Assembly: GCF_032854445.1 (NCBI RefSeq)
Contig: NC_088295.1
Coordinates: 92,745,805 to 92,809,804 of the forward strand
Direction of reading: 5' to 3'
DNA: 64,000 bases
Source: Liolophura sinensis
Lineage: Eukaryota > Mollusca > Polyplacophora > Chitonida > Chitonidae
Of the stretch, positions 1 to 12,285 are shown in pieces. The position numbers and the translations under genes are program-made. The first letter of the stretch is position 1. The number at the start of each line of letters is the position of its first letter. Under the pieces are notes generated by a model. The model worked only from the letters and a program-made list of their open reading frames with translations, was not told the origin of the DNA and searched no databases.

Positions 1-82
1 TGGACTTGAACTCACATTGGTGAGAAACTCCTGGGTTATTACGCTGTGCTAGCGTGCTAACCGACTGAGCCACGGAGGCCCC
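1..82 (-). mobile_element. tRNA-derived SINE, head portion (family A)
   Basis: Read on the minus strand this is a tRNA-like SINE head. The A-box TGGCTCAGTCGG is the complement of 61-72 and a B-box GTTCAAGTCCA is the complement of 1-11. The body and tail would lie left of the window edge. Body and tail pieces of what appears to be the same family recur at 31.5, 41.3, 41.6, 44.0 and 53.8 kb, so this is a high-copy element and not a tRNA gene. The acceptor-stem pairing expected of a true tRNA was not seen. Confidence 0.7.
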
Positions 83-1740
83 TGTGGTTATCAAAGAAAA
101 ATTGATATCATTCAAAATCCAGACATGCAAGCCATTACAAGCATCTATTTCAAAGGAACTTGAAATGAACTAATATATGAATATATATGAACTAATTCAT
201 ATTAACAAAAATCTTAACCAGATTTAAACAGTTTTAAATTCATCCCAGCTATGTTACATGTTATGACACAAACCAATGTCCTGACAGCAGTGGCACCATT
301 GTTGTAAGTCGTCTAGAATGGAAAACCTCTGCTTTACATCTGACAAATATCACACAGAGATTATACTCTCAACACAATCTGAGTGTTGTCACAAAGGTCA
401 CAATGATTAGCTTGTGAGAGTCAACCATTTGTCGAGAACTGATAATTGAGTGTAAGGGTTACAAGTCACCAACAGTACACATCTCGAGAGTAAATTAATC
501 GTCATATTTATACATTATCTGCTTATTGTATTAAAAATGATTTTGCATGTATCAATTTCTGGTACAGACACTTTATTTTAGAATGACCATAATGACCATA
601 AAATTTGTCCAAGACTACCTTGCCGACTTTTCCTGATTCTGAGAGTTCTTTTGATTTTTGAGGTTTGGATTGACAGGCTTGAAACATGGGATGATATTCT
701 ACTGGAAGGTTTTAACTTTCAGCACCAAAATGAATATTTTGTGGCATTTATTTGCCTCTACATATGCACTTTTGTGGACAAAATTTTAGGTCATTTAGGT
801 GAATTCATGTCTAAAATTATCTTATAGGTCTTTCAATACTGACATCAATTATGGTAAAATACACTTCATGTAGAGTAACGAGGTCAGGGAATCATCCTGC
901 TGATAAATAATAAATTTATCCCGATAAATTTGGCCAAAGTGAGAAAGACCAGTGTCAAAACAGAAAAAAACCATATTCAAAGTTAAAGTGCTAGTTCTGT
1001 GGAAATGCCGTTAATGACAAGTTCACTAGTAATGGACATAGCTTCACATATTCATACAAGGAATATAAAAAATTATACCAATATGAGCAGTTTGGGTGGC
1101 ATATAAAGCATTTTAAGTGCATCTTGCACGGGCTGATTGTAACCGAAGTCACCTGCAAAGCATAATATAACTTGTGTGACATCACACAAGTAGACAGCTG
1201 ATCTGAGTGTACTGCTCTTCACCTTGTAAAATGGAGCACATTATAGTGACACCTGTAGCACAGCATAACTTGCCATACATGACAAAAATACCACAAAATT
1301 TATTATATTCCTTTACAATGACAGATTGTCTTTCAGGAAAATATATTTTTAGAAATGTAATTCTCTCCTGTGTGTTACTTCAGGTTGTTTGAAAAAGAAG
1401 TGAGCAATGCCCAACACTCCATCCATCAAATGACTGATGGTCCATATGTGACTTATACTTACACTGAGTTCAAACAAAGACTTTCAATGTCTTACAATAA
1501 AGTTAATCTGCAACCAGAAAAAGACCTTATGCTCTCCAAAACGTCTGCCACCAAAAGCAACACTCATTACTGGCACCATAATTTACAGTTACTTTAATCT
1601 TTGTGAAGCATTTTAACATTATAGAATATTTTTTAACTTCAGAGTACCATGTGGTATTTGATAAGATAAACATGGCAGCAGAGCCGATGACACACAACTA
1701 ATTTAGTTCTTTTTTACATATAAGCTGTAATTTATAATGA
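83..1740. other. Intergenic sequence, no gene seen
   Basis: AT-rich sequence with only short, chance-like open frames. The part at 582-820 is one copy of a dispersed repeat listed separately. Nothing else is recognised. Confidence 0.5.
582..820 (+). repeat. Dispersed repeat, copy 1
   Basis: This segment aligns by eye with 12058-12285 in the same orientation. Shared stretches include CTTTTGAT, the TTTCAGC(A/G)CC(A/C)AA block, TGTGGCATTTA and AAAATTT(T/G)AGGTCAT. The two copies are diverged but collinear for about 230 bp. No terminal repeats or coding potential were found, so the repeat class is unknown. Confidence 0.6.
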
Positions 1741-1786
1741 TTCTGACCTTATTGACCATCAGATTCTTCTTAAAAACTTAAATATA
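1741..1786 (+). pseudogene. LINE reverse transcriptase, left fragment
   Basis: The last codons before the inserted DNA transposon read D-S-D-L-I-D-H-Q-I-L-L-K-N-L-N-I. This matches the FD..DH.ILL..L motif of non-LTR retrotransposon reverse transcriptases. The frame resumes at 2904 with Y-G-F-T after the transposon and one TA duplicate are removed. Upstream of about 1741 the reading frame is not recognisable, so the 5' part of the element is lost or too decayed. Confidence 0.6.
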
Positions 1787-2901
1787 CAGTCAAACCTGTA
1801 CCTACGGCCACCTGTAATCAGCGTCCATCTGCCGCAAGCGGCCACTTTTTGCCGCGACCAAACAATTTTCCGTATTAAACGACCTGTAATATACGGGCAC
1901 CTGTCCAATGTGTCCAGCGGCCAATGTATTTTGCCACCAAATTCTACATCAGCCTGTCTTGAGCGCCTGAGACTTTCAACAGTAATGATGATTCCCGCAT
2001 CAGACATTCAAAAATTTCGAAATGGCGACCACACGACTTCAATAGTTTTTGTAGTGATTAAAAGTTACAACCTGCCACTTGGTGATGACAAGTGAAGTGC
2101 GAACATTATTGGTCAATAGCACTGAAGTTTACCCTTCTTTAACCAGGCCTAGCTGGTTATTGTCCGGACACACCTGCACTGTGGCAGTGGATTAGCTCCG
2201 TGCTGGGGTCCCCGCTATGAATGCCTTAAACAGCGGGCAAACTCCGATATAATCTGACCTCCTGTGGTTCCTCCCATGAATGGTTTCTTTGACAAATTAT
2301 CTGGCTTGCTTGGCCATTACCTTTGTAGGCCATTATCTTTGTTTTCATTTCGTGTGGCCAAAATATTGCCTGTACCGGACACATGGAGAAACTGGTCTTC
2401 CTTCACTCGTACATGTTGTTGTTGTTGTTTCACCGGTAATGGCAAATATGATTGAACATCTCAGCAGTCTGTCATTTACAGTCCAAAACTTTGTTAGAAT
2501 AGTCATTTATACCTACATAGGCCAAACTAGCATATGGCTTTCTAGGCTTTCACATGACAATGATGGGAAGAAAGTTCTCTTGTCATGCTCGCCCTCACCT
2601 GAAACTCTTTCTGTAATTGCCTGTTAAATGCGTGAAGTCCATAGATCTACCCCACAAAACTTGAAATTACTGAGTTATTATTTTACCTCAATTGTTATAT
2701 TTCTATGAAATTTATGCAGTAAAACAGACTAGTGCTGTAACAATTATGTATAAGATTATTAAGTAGGCCTACATGTGTAGATTTCCTGAAACTTCAGTTG
2801 TGATTTGGCTTGGTCTTCACAACCTGTCTTATGTGGCCAACTGTCATATGCGGCCACTTTTTCTGCGTCCCTTCACTGGCCGCATACAACAGGTTTGACT
2901 G
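1787..2901. mobile_element. DNA transposon with inverted ends and TA target duplication (pogo/Tc1-like, non-autonomous)
   Basis: The element begins CAGTCAAACCTGT and ends ACAGGTTTGACTG, a perfect 13-bp inverted terminal repeat. It is flanked by TA on both sides (1785-1786 and 2902-2903). Both ends also carry a GCGGCCACTTTTT word. Length is 1115 bp. TA duplication and short ends fit the Tc1/mariner/pogo superfamily, but no transposase reading frame is left, so the class is inferred from the ends alone. It sits inside an older LINE reading frame, which dates it as the younger of the two. Confidence 0.75.
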
Positions 2902-2903
2902 TA

Positions 2904-3931
2904 TATGGATTCACCAATTTAACAGTGAAAAGGATAACTTCTTACCTCGAATGTCGATTACAAAAAGTTAGTATCTATAACAAGTTGTCTTCATCTGTAA
3001 ATGTCAAATCAGGAGTACCCCTGGGTTCTATTCTTGGCCCTTTATTATTCATAAAATACTCAAATGACTGTTGTTTAAAAGTTTCCAGCTGTGACATTGA
3101 GTTTTATGCTGATGATGCCATACTGTACAACCCTTCCAAATCTTTATCCGAAATTCAATCAGAAGTAAACTCTAATATGGAACTTATTAATCAGTGGTGT
3201 TTTGAAAATAAAATGCTTCTTAATGTGTCCAAAACAGTCCATCCTTATTGGAACTACCCAGAAATTATAAAATTGTCATCAGCATTCAGTCAATGTCACG
3301 GTCAAAGAACAGACAATTGAAAATGTACAAAATTTGAAGCTTCTTGGCCTGCATACAGACCATAGACTTTTATGGCAGAGTCACGTCTAAGTGTCTAAGC
3401 TATTATCAATACTGATGAGGCAGAAGCCTTTTCTTCCCTTAAAACAAGACTATTATTTTATAACAGTTATATCCTTCCTCATTTAATGTATGCTGTCCCT
3501 ATTTGGGGTAGCTGTTCCACAGGTCTACTTGATCGACTATATAAACTTAAAAAAAAAATGCTGCAAAATTTATCCTAGACAAACCTAACAATAAATCCTC
3601 AGCTGAAACTTTTGAAATGTTGAACTTAAAGACTATTCATGAAATTGTCCTATACCCAACAAATGTCACTGTTTACAAATCCTTAAATGACCACTATCCT
3701 GACTATATGAAAAAGTTGTTCACAATCAGAGAAGAGCCCCATCATGAACTAAGATTATGTAAAAACAATCAAATAAAAATTCCTTTTCCCCACACACAGC
3801 AACTTAAGAAAAGCTTGTCAAACTCTGCAGCTGTTCAGCGGAACAGTCTGCCTGCCCCTGTGCAATCTGCCTCCTCAGTTAAATTGTTTAAAAATTTGCA
3901 CCAAAAGTGGCAAAAAGTGCCAAACACATAA
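2904..3931 (+). pseudogene. Degenerate non-LTR retrotransposon (LINE) ORF2, reverse transcriptase and C-terminus
   Basis: The translation YGFTNLTVKRITSYLECR is followed by a GVPLGSILGPLLF block and the catalytic FYADDAILY motif (palm YADD). A NQWCFENKMLLNVSKT segment comes next, the usual order in jockey/CR1-type LINE reverse transcriptases. Further right, frameshifts and stops break the frame. An open piece from 3617 to 3931 has the low-complexity ending seen in such ORF2 proteins (ERNSLP-like NSLPAPVQSA and a final LFKNL). The element has many breaks and cannot make an active enzyme. A (TC)n run follows at 3941. The exact clade is not resolved. Confidence 0.8.
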
Positions 3932-3940
3932 AGCCTTGTA

Positions 3941-3959
3941 TCTCTCTCTCTCTCTCTCT
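3941..3959. repeat. (TC)n microsatellite
   Basis: A run of about nine TC units directly after the LINE 3' end. It could be the element's own simple-repeat tail. Confidence 0.85.
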
Positions 3960-6900
3960 TAAATGGTATACTTCTGACTACAGCCTTAACAGAGGTCATA
4001 TACAGTGTTGTATATGCCTACATGTACCATCACATAACTGATTCCTATAATTCCTGTGGTCATTTTGTGTTATGGTAATGACCCGTCTGGTGGACTCGCA
4101 GGGTTTGGGCAAAATCTATGGATAACTTCGGCTTTTTCTGATGTCTGAGCACTGTGTGGGATGCAAACTAGTCATGGATAATACATTTTCAAACCATTAG
4201 GGTTCACTTTCAAAAGACTTCTCTCTGCTTTTTTTTTTTGGCACATCTTTAACCATTGATGGCAGGTATCTACTTGGAACGTCATTCATGAATGACTAAA
4301 TTACTAAGACAGAAAATTTCCACAATGAAGAAATGTACTACACAACTCATAAACAAAAACACACAGGTATGGAATTACATGTGCCTGATATTTAAAGGGA
4401 ACATGCACAACTCAATAATCCTGTTACAATACAGCTTTTTTCATTCATTTTGTTGTCAGCTTTCTCCTAAACGTGGGATGTGTTTGTCTTCATGGAAAAC
4501 GGTTATATCGATTCAGCTTAAACTTACATGTAACTTATAAATTCTGATACTTTAATCTTCTGAAACACATGTATGATAAAGGAAACAAAGCACAAATATT
4601 GCCACATAAACAGAAGCGATAGAGACAGCTTTACATACGTGATTACTTGTAAAGTATTAAACACAAGTGGTGTCTTACTCTCTGTTTTCTCAAGATTAGG
4701 GATATCATGTAACAACCTGCATACCATTTGCAATGTGTTTTTAATAATAATAAAACTAAGTTATGTTCATGAAAGCAAGGGTTGCGTGGTTAACAGTGAA
4801 TGAACATATGCAGGAAGAAAAAAAGGTAGATTAGTAAGATGAAGGTTGGTCGCAGAATTGTGCCCTTAATAAGAGTGAATCCCTAAAATAGTCATCAAGC
4901 GAGCTGTTAATGAGGGTGGTAGAATTACACAGCAGTGTCATGATAATGTCTTAAGAGATATGAGGTCCTGATCTGTGGAGAAGCTTTGGACACACCGGGG
5001 AATGGCGCAGGGGAGGAGGGAGAAAAGCTAATTACATTAATATTTCAAAGTGTATTCATAGAGGAAATGAGAAGATCAGCCTGAGATGTCACTTAACAGG
5101 ACAAGAAAGGAATGCCTAAGATGAGTTTCCTTTCTCTGTATCCTGACCAGGAATTTAAAACCAGTCCTCTTTGCTACTAGTTGGCCCTCAAAGGTCAGCT
5201 TGTCATCTCCCATAGTTTATATCTGCTCCGCATATACAACATGTCACTAAATCTTTGTCTAATAAATACCATCCATTGTTTTTGGACATAACAATTTAAG
5301 GCTCACCCCTTGTCCAATCTTTCCAGCATCAATTATTTAACAGGCGGCTGTAAGCACGATGCAATTTACTGTACACACTTGTATGATAGAATATTAATAT
5401 TAATAATCTTGTTAGAAAGTGTAGAACATTTGAACCTTGTCATATTATCATGAACAATTAGAACAACTGGCAGGATTGACAATGGAATGACATAAATGTA
5501 AAATGCAGTAATTTGTGGACAGGAGGGAATCATTATCAACCAGTGATGTCTTTCTATCACCATTACCAGTGCTCCAGCTTTCTGGTCTTCTATGTTTCTC
5601 AACTCCGACTTAAATTGATGCTAAACCTGCAATTTCATAATGTCATTCTTAATTCAGATCACAATTTGGTCCTCATCAAAAAGTGCTGCGCAGGATAAAT
5701 GAACTTAATACCACCTAGGTGATCAAGCTCACCAGACATTAACTTTCAAAGTGTAGCCCATAAAAACAGGGAGGCCCTTGTTGGTGAAGTGCTGTGATGG
5801 ATGACTACAGAGTTAGACAACAGAGTGCCCAGAATAAGCTGGTGGCCTGTTTATAGCAGCAGCATATGGACAGAGAATTGGGGGCAAAAGATCAGCAGTC
5901 CAGCAGACAAAGGCAGGAACACTTGTTAAACTCTAACAGTAGCCTGTGAGAGTGGGATGGAGAGGACACAGTTTGTCCATCTGTTAGCAGTGTGGTTACC
6001 CAAGCTTTAACGGAGTGATCACATGAACAGCCACTTCATCATCAAACTGTCCCCCAGTCAATAGGTGAGCCCAACCCAGCCAACTGGACAATGCTGCATC
6101 ACCATGACGATAGGCCATCTAATTTGCAGTTATGCTGAAGGAGTAAACTATGAATACTTCACAGTGAGATGGACTTGAGGGAGTTATTAATGATGTGAGG
6201 TTCCTTAACAAGGGGGAGGTTTGTTGTACAAATCTTTTATGACTGATGGGCACCCATTCAGGCTACATGGTACATATAGGAGTTCTAGTAAACAGTGAAA
6301 TAGTCTTTATATACGAAATTCTCTACACACCAGAACACTTCACACCAAAACAACACTATTAAGAATATCAGTCAAATCAGTCAACACATCAGTCAAATCA
6401 ATAGCTTTTAATACTTATGGACCAGTGTCATCTGCATCACACGCCAGATCACTGTACCTATAAATGTATACATGTAGAGATATAAGGGGAGATTCGACTA
6501 CTGGTGGAAAGCCTAAGATTACAAAAAAGCAAACCTTCTCGTAATTCCATGTTATTTTCTGACAGCAATTTTGAGTCGTACATACACCCCGTTTAAGAGC
6601 TGGCTGAATAGGCAGCCAATTTTACTTTTGTGATGGCAGTCAGTCTTCTGGGTGAAGGCAAACCAGACTCTGGCCACACAAAACCACAGAAATTGAGCAC
6701 AATACCTCACAGTTCAAAGGCCAATTTATCTGCATGAGCCACTTATTGCCTCTCCTATTTTTAACTTATTTCAACTACTTCAAATGTGCTCATTATTTTT
6801 TTATTCAAAAGATGGTCATTTAAAAACTATTAGTTTATAAAATTGATAGTTATGTAAGACTAGAGCTGCAGTGTTGGCCACAAATGTACCCCACTTTTTG

Positions 6901-7784
6901 TTAAAGACCCCAGTCTTTAATAGCCAAGTCCTTTACACAACAAACACACTCACTTCATTTGTGCTCATCAATTTCCACTTCTGTTGTATAAATAGCCAAA
7001 CAGTAACCCTTACAAATAATTTTATTTAAATTGCAATGTTTATAAACGTTTAAATACACGTGGCCATTTTTGTGTCTTTTATACGAATGGTGTATGCAGT
7101 TACAACCCAAGAAAAAAAAGCCCATGGTCATTTATCTTAGACTGGAGATAATTGCATTGCTGCATGTCCGCTCTCGGCTCCACTCCACGAGCGTTTGGGT
7201 TTCAGCTGGTTCTGAGCTCCCGCCAGACTTGTATCATTAAACTGACAATTATTGTCTCACTCCATGGGTTCGGTTTCTCGCCATTTCATTACTCTGGCCT
7301 GTGAAATTATTTTTATATAATTGGGAAAGTCTCCCGTCACTAAGTCCATTTTTTTTCTGTTGTTCTGATATGAGACACACAGGTTAGTTATCGGACTGCA
7401 AACGTATTAGTGATAAAATATAGATGAGATTAGTTGTAAATAGCGTGTGTTAGTGGAGAAGGTGACAGTCCTATCCAGCTGTCCTCAACGATGACGCATT
7501 CTGCAGCATGCCCCTCCATTTTTTATGACTACTCACTTCCCCACATTGTCTCCTTCCAAACAATTCAAACCCAGATTTCCTCCAATTATCCTCTACAAAT
7601 TACAACTGTCTCCTCTTTTTTTATAACCAGTTAGCTAGCATATTGACACTCTACACAGCTAATTGAAAAGTTTTCACAACTTGATAGCACTAGAACTATG
7701 GTCACATACCTGCATACCGTCACATATCATGGGCAAACTCACAGCTTGACACCACCGTAAAACCCATGGAAAACAAAATATGTT
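3960..7784. other. Unannotated intergenic sequence
   Basis: No exon with credible splice sites and no known protein motif was found. Sub-stretches near 4830-5100, 5940-6130 and 7130-7330 are less AT-rich and free of repeats, which makes them candidates for conserved non-coding sequence. That cannot be shown from one genome. Confidence 0.4.
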
Positions 7785-7991
7785 ACATACACAGTAACAC
7801 ATTACAGTAATACATACAGTAACACATTACAGTAACACATACAGTAACACATTACAGTAACACATACAGTAACACATTATAGTAACACATTATAGTAACA
7901 CATACAGTAACACATACAGTAATACATACAGTAACACATTACAGTAATACATTACAGTAACACATACAGTAATACATACAGCAATACATTA
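7785..7991. repeat. Minisatellite, ACAGTAACACATT-type unit
   Basis: Irregular tandem copies built from the words ACATACAGTAACAC and ATTACAGTAACAC, mixed without a fixed order. Confidence 0.85.
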
Positions 7992-8079
7992 CATCTGATC
8001 ATCAAAGTTCAAAAGTACAAAAACCTTTGAAAAACCACAAAAGTAAATGAGCAATAATATAACCACACAAGAAAGTAAG

Positions 8080-8236
8080 TAAGTTATTGTGAAGCCAAAT
8101 GAAAGTCAGTGAATAATGGTAAAGCCAAATGAAAGTCAGTGAATAATTGTGAAGCCGCATGAAGGTCAGTGAATAATTGTGAAGCCGCATGAAGGTCAGT
8201 GAGTAATGGTAAAGCCAAATGAAGGTTAGTTAATAC
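8080..8236. repeat. Minisatellite, 30-bp unit, about five copies
   Basis: The unit contains GTGAAGCC(A/G)(A/C)ATGAA(A/G)GTCAG followed by TGAATAAT. Copies alternate between a GTGAAGCCGCAT form and a GTAAAGCCAAAT form. Period is 30 bp. Confidence 0.85.
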
Positions 8237-8693
8237 AGTAGTTGTAAAAGTAGTATAAAACAAACCACTCCTTGTATGATCACAAATATATCTTTCCACC
8301 ACATGTTCTTACAGTGAAGTTTCACGTCCCATCAAGCCTACATAGTACATGTTCAGGTAATCTCCACAGACTATCTTCTAGATCTATTATCCTCTACGCC
8401 ACATGTCGAGAACTAACTACTCCATTTGTTATTGCAGAATTACAGCAGGCCCAGGATCCAGATAATATAGTGCTATATCAGAGATCCAGGCAGTACCACG
8501 ATAATTTGACGATTTTCAAGGTCAACAGCTCATACATGTTCACAATTATCATTTAGAGATGTCACATGTACAAACAATTGTTGTCCATTATGATCCTCAG
8601 CAATATGGCTTTTTTACTTCAAAGTGATGTAAAGCTAATGCTGTATAATACATGTATGTCACTGATCAGTCTTCAGTGTGTGCTGTTTGTGTA
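8237..8693. other. Short unique spacer between minisatellites
   Basis: The open frame at 8272-8556 has no recognisable domain and no splice context. I see no gene here. Confidence 0.4.
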
Positions 8694-9552
8694 ACATGTC
8701 CTTGTCATATCCAACATGACCTGGTCATATCCAACTTGTCCTGGTCATATCCAACATGACCTGGTCATATCCAACTTGTCCTGGTCATATCCAACATATC
8801 CTGGTCATATCCAACATGTCCATATCCAACATGTTCTGGTCATATCCAACATGTCCTGGTCATATCCAACATGTCCTGGTCATATCCAACATATCCAACA
8901 TGTCCTTGTCATATCCAACATGTCCTTGTCATATCCAACATGACCTGGTCATATCCAACTTGTCCTGGTCATATCCAACATATCCTGGTCATATCCAACA
9001 TATCCTTGTCATATCCAACATGTCCTGGTCATATCCAACATGTCCATATCCAACATGTTCTGGTCATATCCAACATGTCCTGGTCATATCCAACATGTCC
9101 TTGTCATATCCAACATGTCCTGGTCATATCCAACATATCCAACATGTCCTTGTCATATCCAACATGTCCTGGTCATATCCAACATGACCTGGTCATATCC
9201 AACTTGTCCTGGTCATATCCAACATATCCTGGTCATATCCAACATATCCTTGTCATATCCAACATGTCCTGGTCATATCCAACATGTCCATATCCAACAT
9301 GTTCTGGTCATATCCAACATGTCCTGGTCATATCCAACATGTCCTTGTCATATCCAACATGTCCTGGTCATATCCAACATGACCTGGTCATATCCAACTT
9401 GTCCTGGTCATATCCAACATATCCTGGTCATATCCAACATGTCCTGGTCATATCCAACATGTGCATATCCAACATGTTCTGGTCATATCCAACATGTCCT
9501 GGTCATATCCAACATGTTCTGGTCATATCCAACATGTTCAGGTCATATCCAC
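8694..9552. repeat. Minisatellite, 20-bp unit CATATCCAACATGTCCTGGT, about 43 copies, with higher-order blocks
   Basis: Twenty-base units with variants (CATGTCC, CATGACC, CTTGTCC, CATATCC, CATGTTC) run through the block, with occasional 15-base truncated units CATATCCAACATGTC. The marker pair AACATGACC then AACTTGTCC recurs near 8756, 8939, 9182 and 9379, giving higher-order blocks of unequal length (about 183, 243 and 197 bp). Long open frames here are repeat artefacts. Confidence 0.95.
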
Positions 9553-11388
9553 TAAATCTAAGATCCCTAAATCCCTCTTAAACAACCCATTACTCAGGTG
9601 CTGGCTAAGAGCAGAAAAGGGTCAACACCTCAAATGGCCACCACATTATATCCATACAGATATGGTATACTGTAACACAGCAATCATTGTGAAACTTTAT
9701 TCACAAAACTTCCTGAGACAAGAGACAGTTCAAAGTACTGACAGAACATGTCCTACAATCTTGACAATAGGTCCAAGTCAATGGTTCTTCTACATAAACG
9801 GGTCTACATTTGGTGCAAGTGATGAAAAATGCTTTAATATTTCATAGATTCTGCTTAAATTTAAAAATTATCAAGGTCACAAAACATGACTAGGATTTTT
9901 GGGATGAACGCTCCCCTTGTGCTGTATGCAATGAAAGGCTGGACACTATGCTGATCCCTTACTCTCCTCACCATCTCACCTGGAATCGTGGAGCCCCTGC
10001 CAAGCTGCCAAAAAATCATGTCTGCTAGTTTTGTATTTAAATGACTTTGTCCAGAACACTGAAAACATGTTCTCTGGACTTCTACATGCAAATACAGGGA
10101 TTCATAGAAGTCCAAATTTTACAAACCGAAACTCCAAAACTGAGTTTTGTCTTTATTGAGTTAAAAAAATTTAATGACCAATTTGGAGGTTTTCTTCACA
10201 TATTGAAATACGGTTAACTTAATACTGCAGTTTCTTTTTAAATATACTTTTTCTGCTTTATTTTCCATGGGAAAATGGAATTTTGTTTAGTTTAATGTTT
10301 TCAGTTCTGTATTTATAATTTGCCCAATTTCCAGTCACATTTCATTGGCTTCCTTCAAAATGGGTTGTTTTAAATATTTGACAGATAAAGTACCATATTA
10401 GAAATGTAAAAATAATAACATTTTTCCTTTGATAGATTTCTTGCCTTACTTTTTCTCCACAACTTCTGAATTCTGATTTGAATGGAATTTCTTGTGGTTC
10501 TGCTGATTTAACACTTTTCCTGTTGTTATGCCTCCATGATAAAGCTAGACTGTACCACTGACCAGACAAGCATGCATAATGTGGGGACAGCTACAAACAG
10601 CTCCCTCTATGACCTCACCACCACATACTAAAATTAACTGTGTTTTAATCCTGCTTTGTTTTTAACTTCAGTAAAACACTGCATGCTACTAGGATAATGA
10701 ATGGATGCCAAATCACCATCTCTGTTTGATCCATGATGACCCATTTTATTGTTAAGAGCCTCAGTAACGTGTGGATGTGAGGCAGCTAGGTGGTAATGGA
10801 GATAGGTAAGGTTAGCTCTACGAATGCACCTTCTCCCGGGTAACATTCAGTTACCCGTCACTAAATTCGGTATAGTTATTTCTGTCATTAAATTGTTGTT
10901 TTTTTTTTTGTACTGAAATATTCAATTTCCGATGCCAAGTTTTGGGTTCGTACACCTGACGTGTAAGAATTCCTGAAGTATGTAAAGGGCACAAAGTTGG
11001 GACATTCATACAAGGCCATGAAATCTGCTTCACCTGCACCTCCTTTAAATTCCTGGCCACAAGTTTGTAAGAAAAATTCTAAAAGTGACTTAATATTAAT
11101 TTTTTGAAGATAAATATTATGTTGAACAATGGGGCAACAATCCAATAATGAGCCTGTTCTATCTGTAACCAGAGTACTTTACTAAGCTTTCTTTGACACA
11201 GGTACAACTGCATTATACACAGATGGAGTTACCTCGTACAGCTACAGGCAGGCCTTCGCTTTTTCCAGTTCTAATGGCACAGTCAGGCCTGATGTCTCCC
11301 CATGCGGTTTTACCTTACAATGGGGATATCACACCTGATTCTTGTAGGCTTACCTATTACTTTGAACACAAAACCTCAAATGACACCT
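9553..11388. other. Unannotated intergenic sequence
   Basis: AT-rich sequence with short open frames on both strands, none with a motif I recognise. The end of the interval carries the left copy of a 13-bp SINE target duplication (11376-11388). Confidence 0.4.
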
Positions 11389-11734
11389 TTAGCACATTTG
11401 GTACAGCCTCCGCTTAGGGAGCGGTAGATACAAGGTCAATCCTGGGTCGAGTCATCTGAGACTTTAAAAGAGGAAGTTGTTGGTTCCTTGCTTGGCGTTC
11501 AGCATGAAGGATACAGTGCAATGACTGGATGACCCGTATCAGTATAATGGCTCGGGCAATGTAGCTTACTTGCCTTCAGTAAGGCATCTCAGTGAAGCAG
11601 CACTAGATAAAAGAGTGGTGAAAATCCGTCCTGCAACAAAGAGGCACATTACATACACTCTAAGGACACCTTCGTCATCATATGACTGAAAAATTGTTGA
11701 GTACGACGCTACACCCAAGCACTCACTCACTCAA
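11389..11734 (+). mobile_element. Complete tRNA-derived SINE (family B, ACTCACTCACTCA tail) with 13-bp target duplication
   Basis: The A-box TAGCACATTTGG lies at 11390-11401 and a near-consensus B-box AGGTCAATCC at 11433-11442. A long central body follows (it includes TTGGCGTTCAGCATGAAGG and CCCGTATCAGTATAATGG). The element ends in GTACGACGCTACACCCAAGC and an ACTCACTCACTCA tail. It is flanked by perfect 13-bp direct repeats TCAAATGACACCT at 11376-11388 and 11735-11747. That is the signature of LINE-driven insertion. The intact duplications suggest a fairly young copy. Confidence 0.9.
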
Positions 11735-12057
11735 TCAAATGACACCTGCTGGAGCACAAGGCCAAATACCGGTGATTGACGCAATCAAATGCGACTATCT
11801 GTTCCGTGAGATGTTCGCTGATCAATTACACTATAATTGACTCTTAATTTGCTGAGACAATTTTACGTTAAATGCAAACGGAAATGAAAAATAAAAATTA
11901 CTTTAAAAAAATAATAATCAATAACCACATGGAGCCTAAATTATCCAAATTTTCAGCTGATATTTTGCATTTTTATTTGAACTGACAAAGACAAAGGTGC
12001 TATTTCACCTTGGGTTCTTTCAAGTGCCTGGAAATAAACCCTGAATGAACTAAAATT

Positions 12058-12285
12058 TCAATGATGACCAAGTTGCTCACTTTTCTTCATTCTGAAATCC
12101 TTTTGATACAGGAAAGGTTTTTGAGATTATAGCTTGAAAAGCACAGGTTGATATCCTATAGGGAATATTTAAGTTTCAGCGCCCAAAGTAATACTGTGTG
12201 GCATTTACTTCCCTCCTAAAATGCACCTTTTTGGTCAAAATTTGAGGTCATATAGAGTGTATTCATGCATAAATCTGTAAATGTT
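12058..12285 (+). repeat. Dispersed repeat, copy 2
   Basis: Collinear with 582-820 in the same orientation (see copy 1). Flanking sequence to about 12650 may also be part of the element, but the first copy does not extend that far. Confidence 0.6.

Noticed and set aside
61..82. Possible true tRNA gene at the left edge
   Set aside because: Body and tail segments of the same element recur through the window as a SINE, and no acceptor-stem pairing is visible.
8694..9552. Possible CRISPR array (regular repeats)
   Set aside because: Repeats are contiguous without unique spacers, and the sequence is clearly animal. It is a minisatellite.
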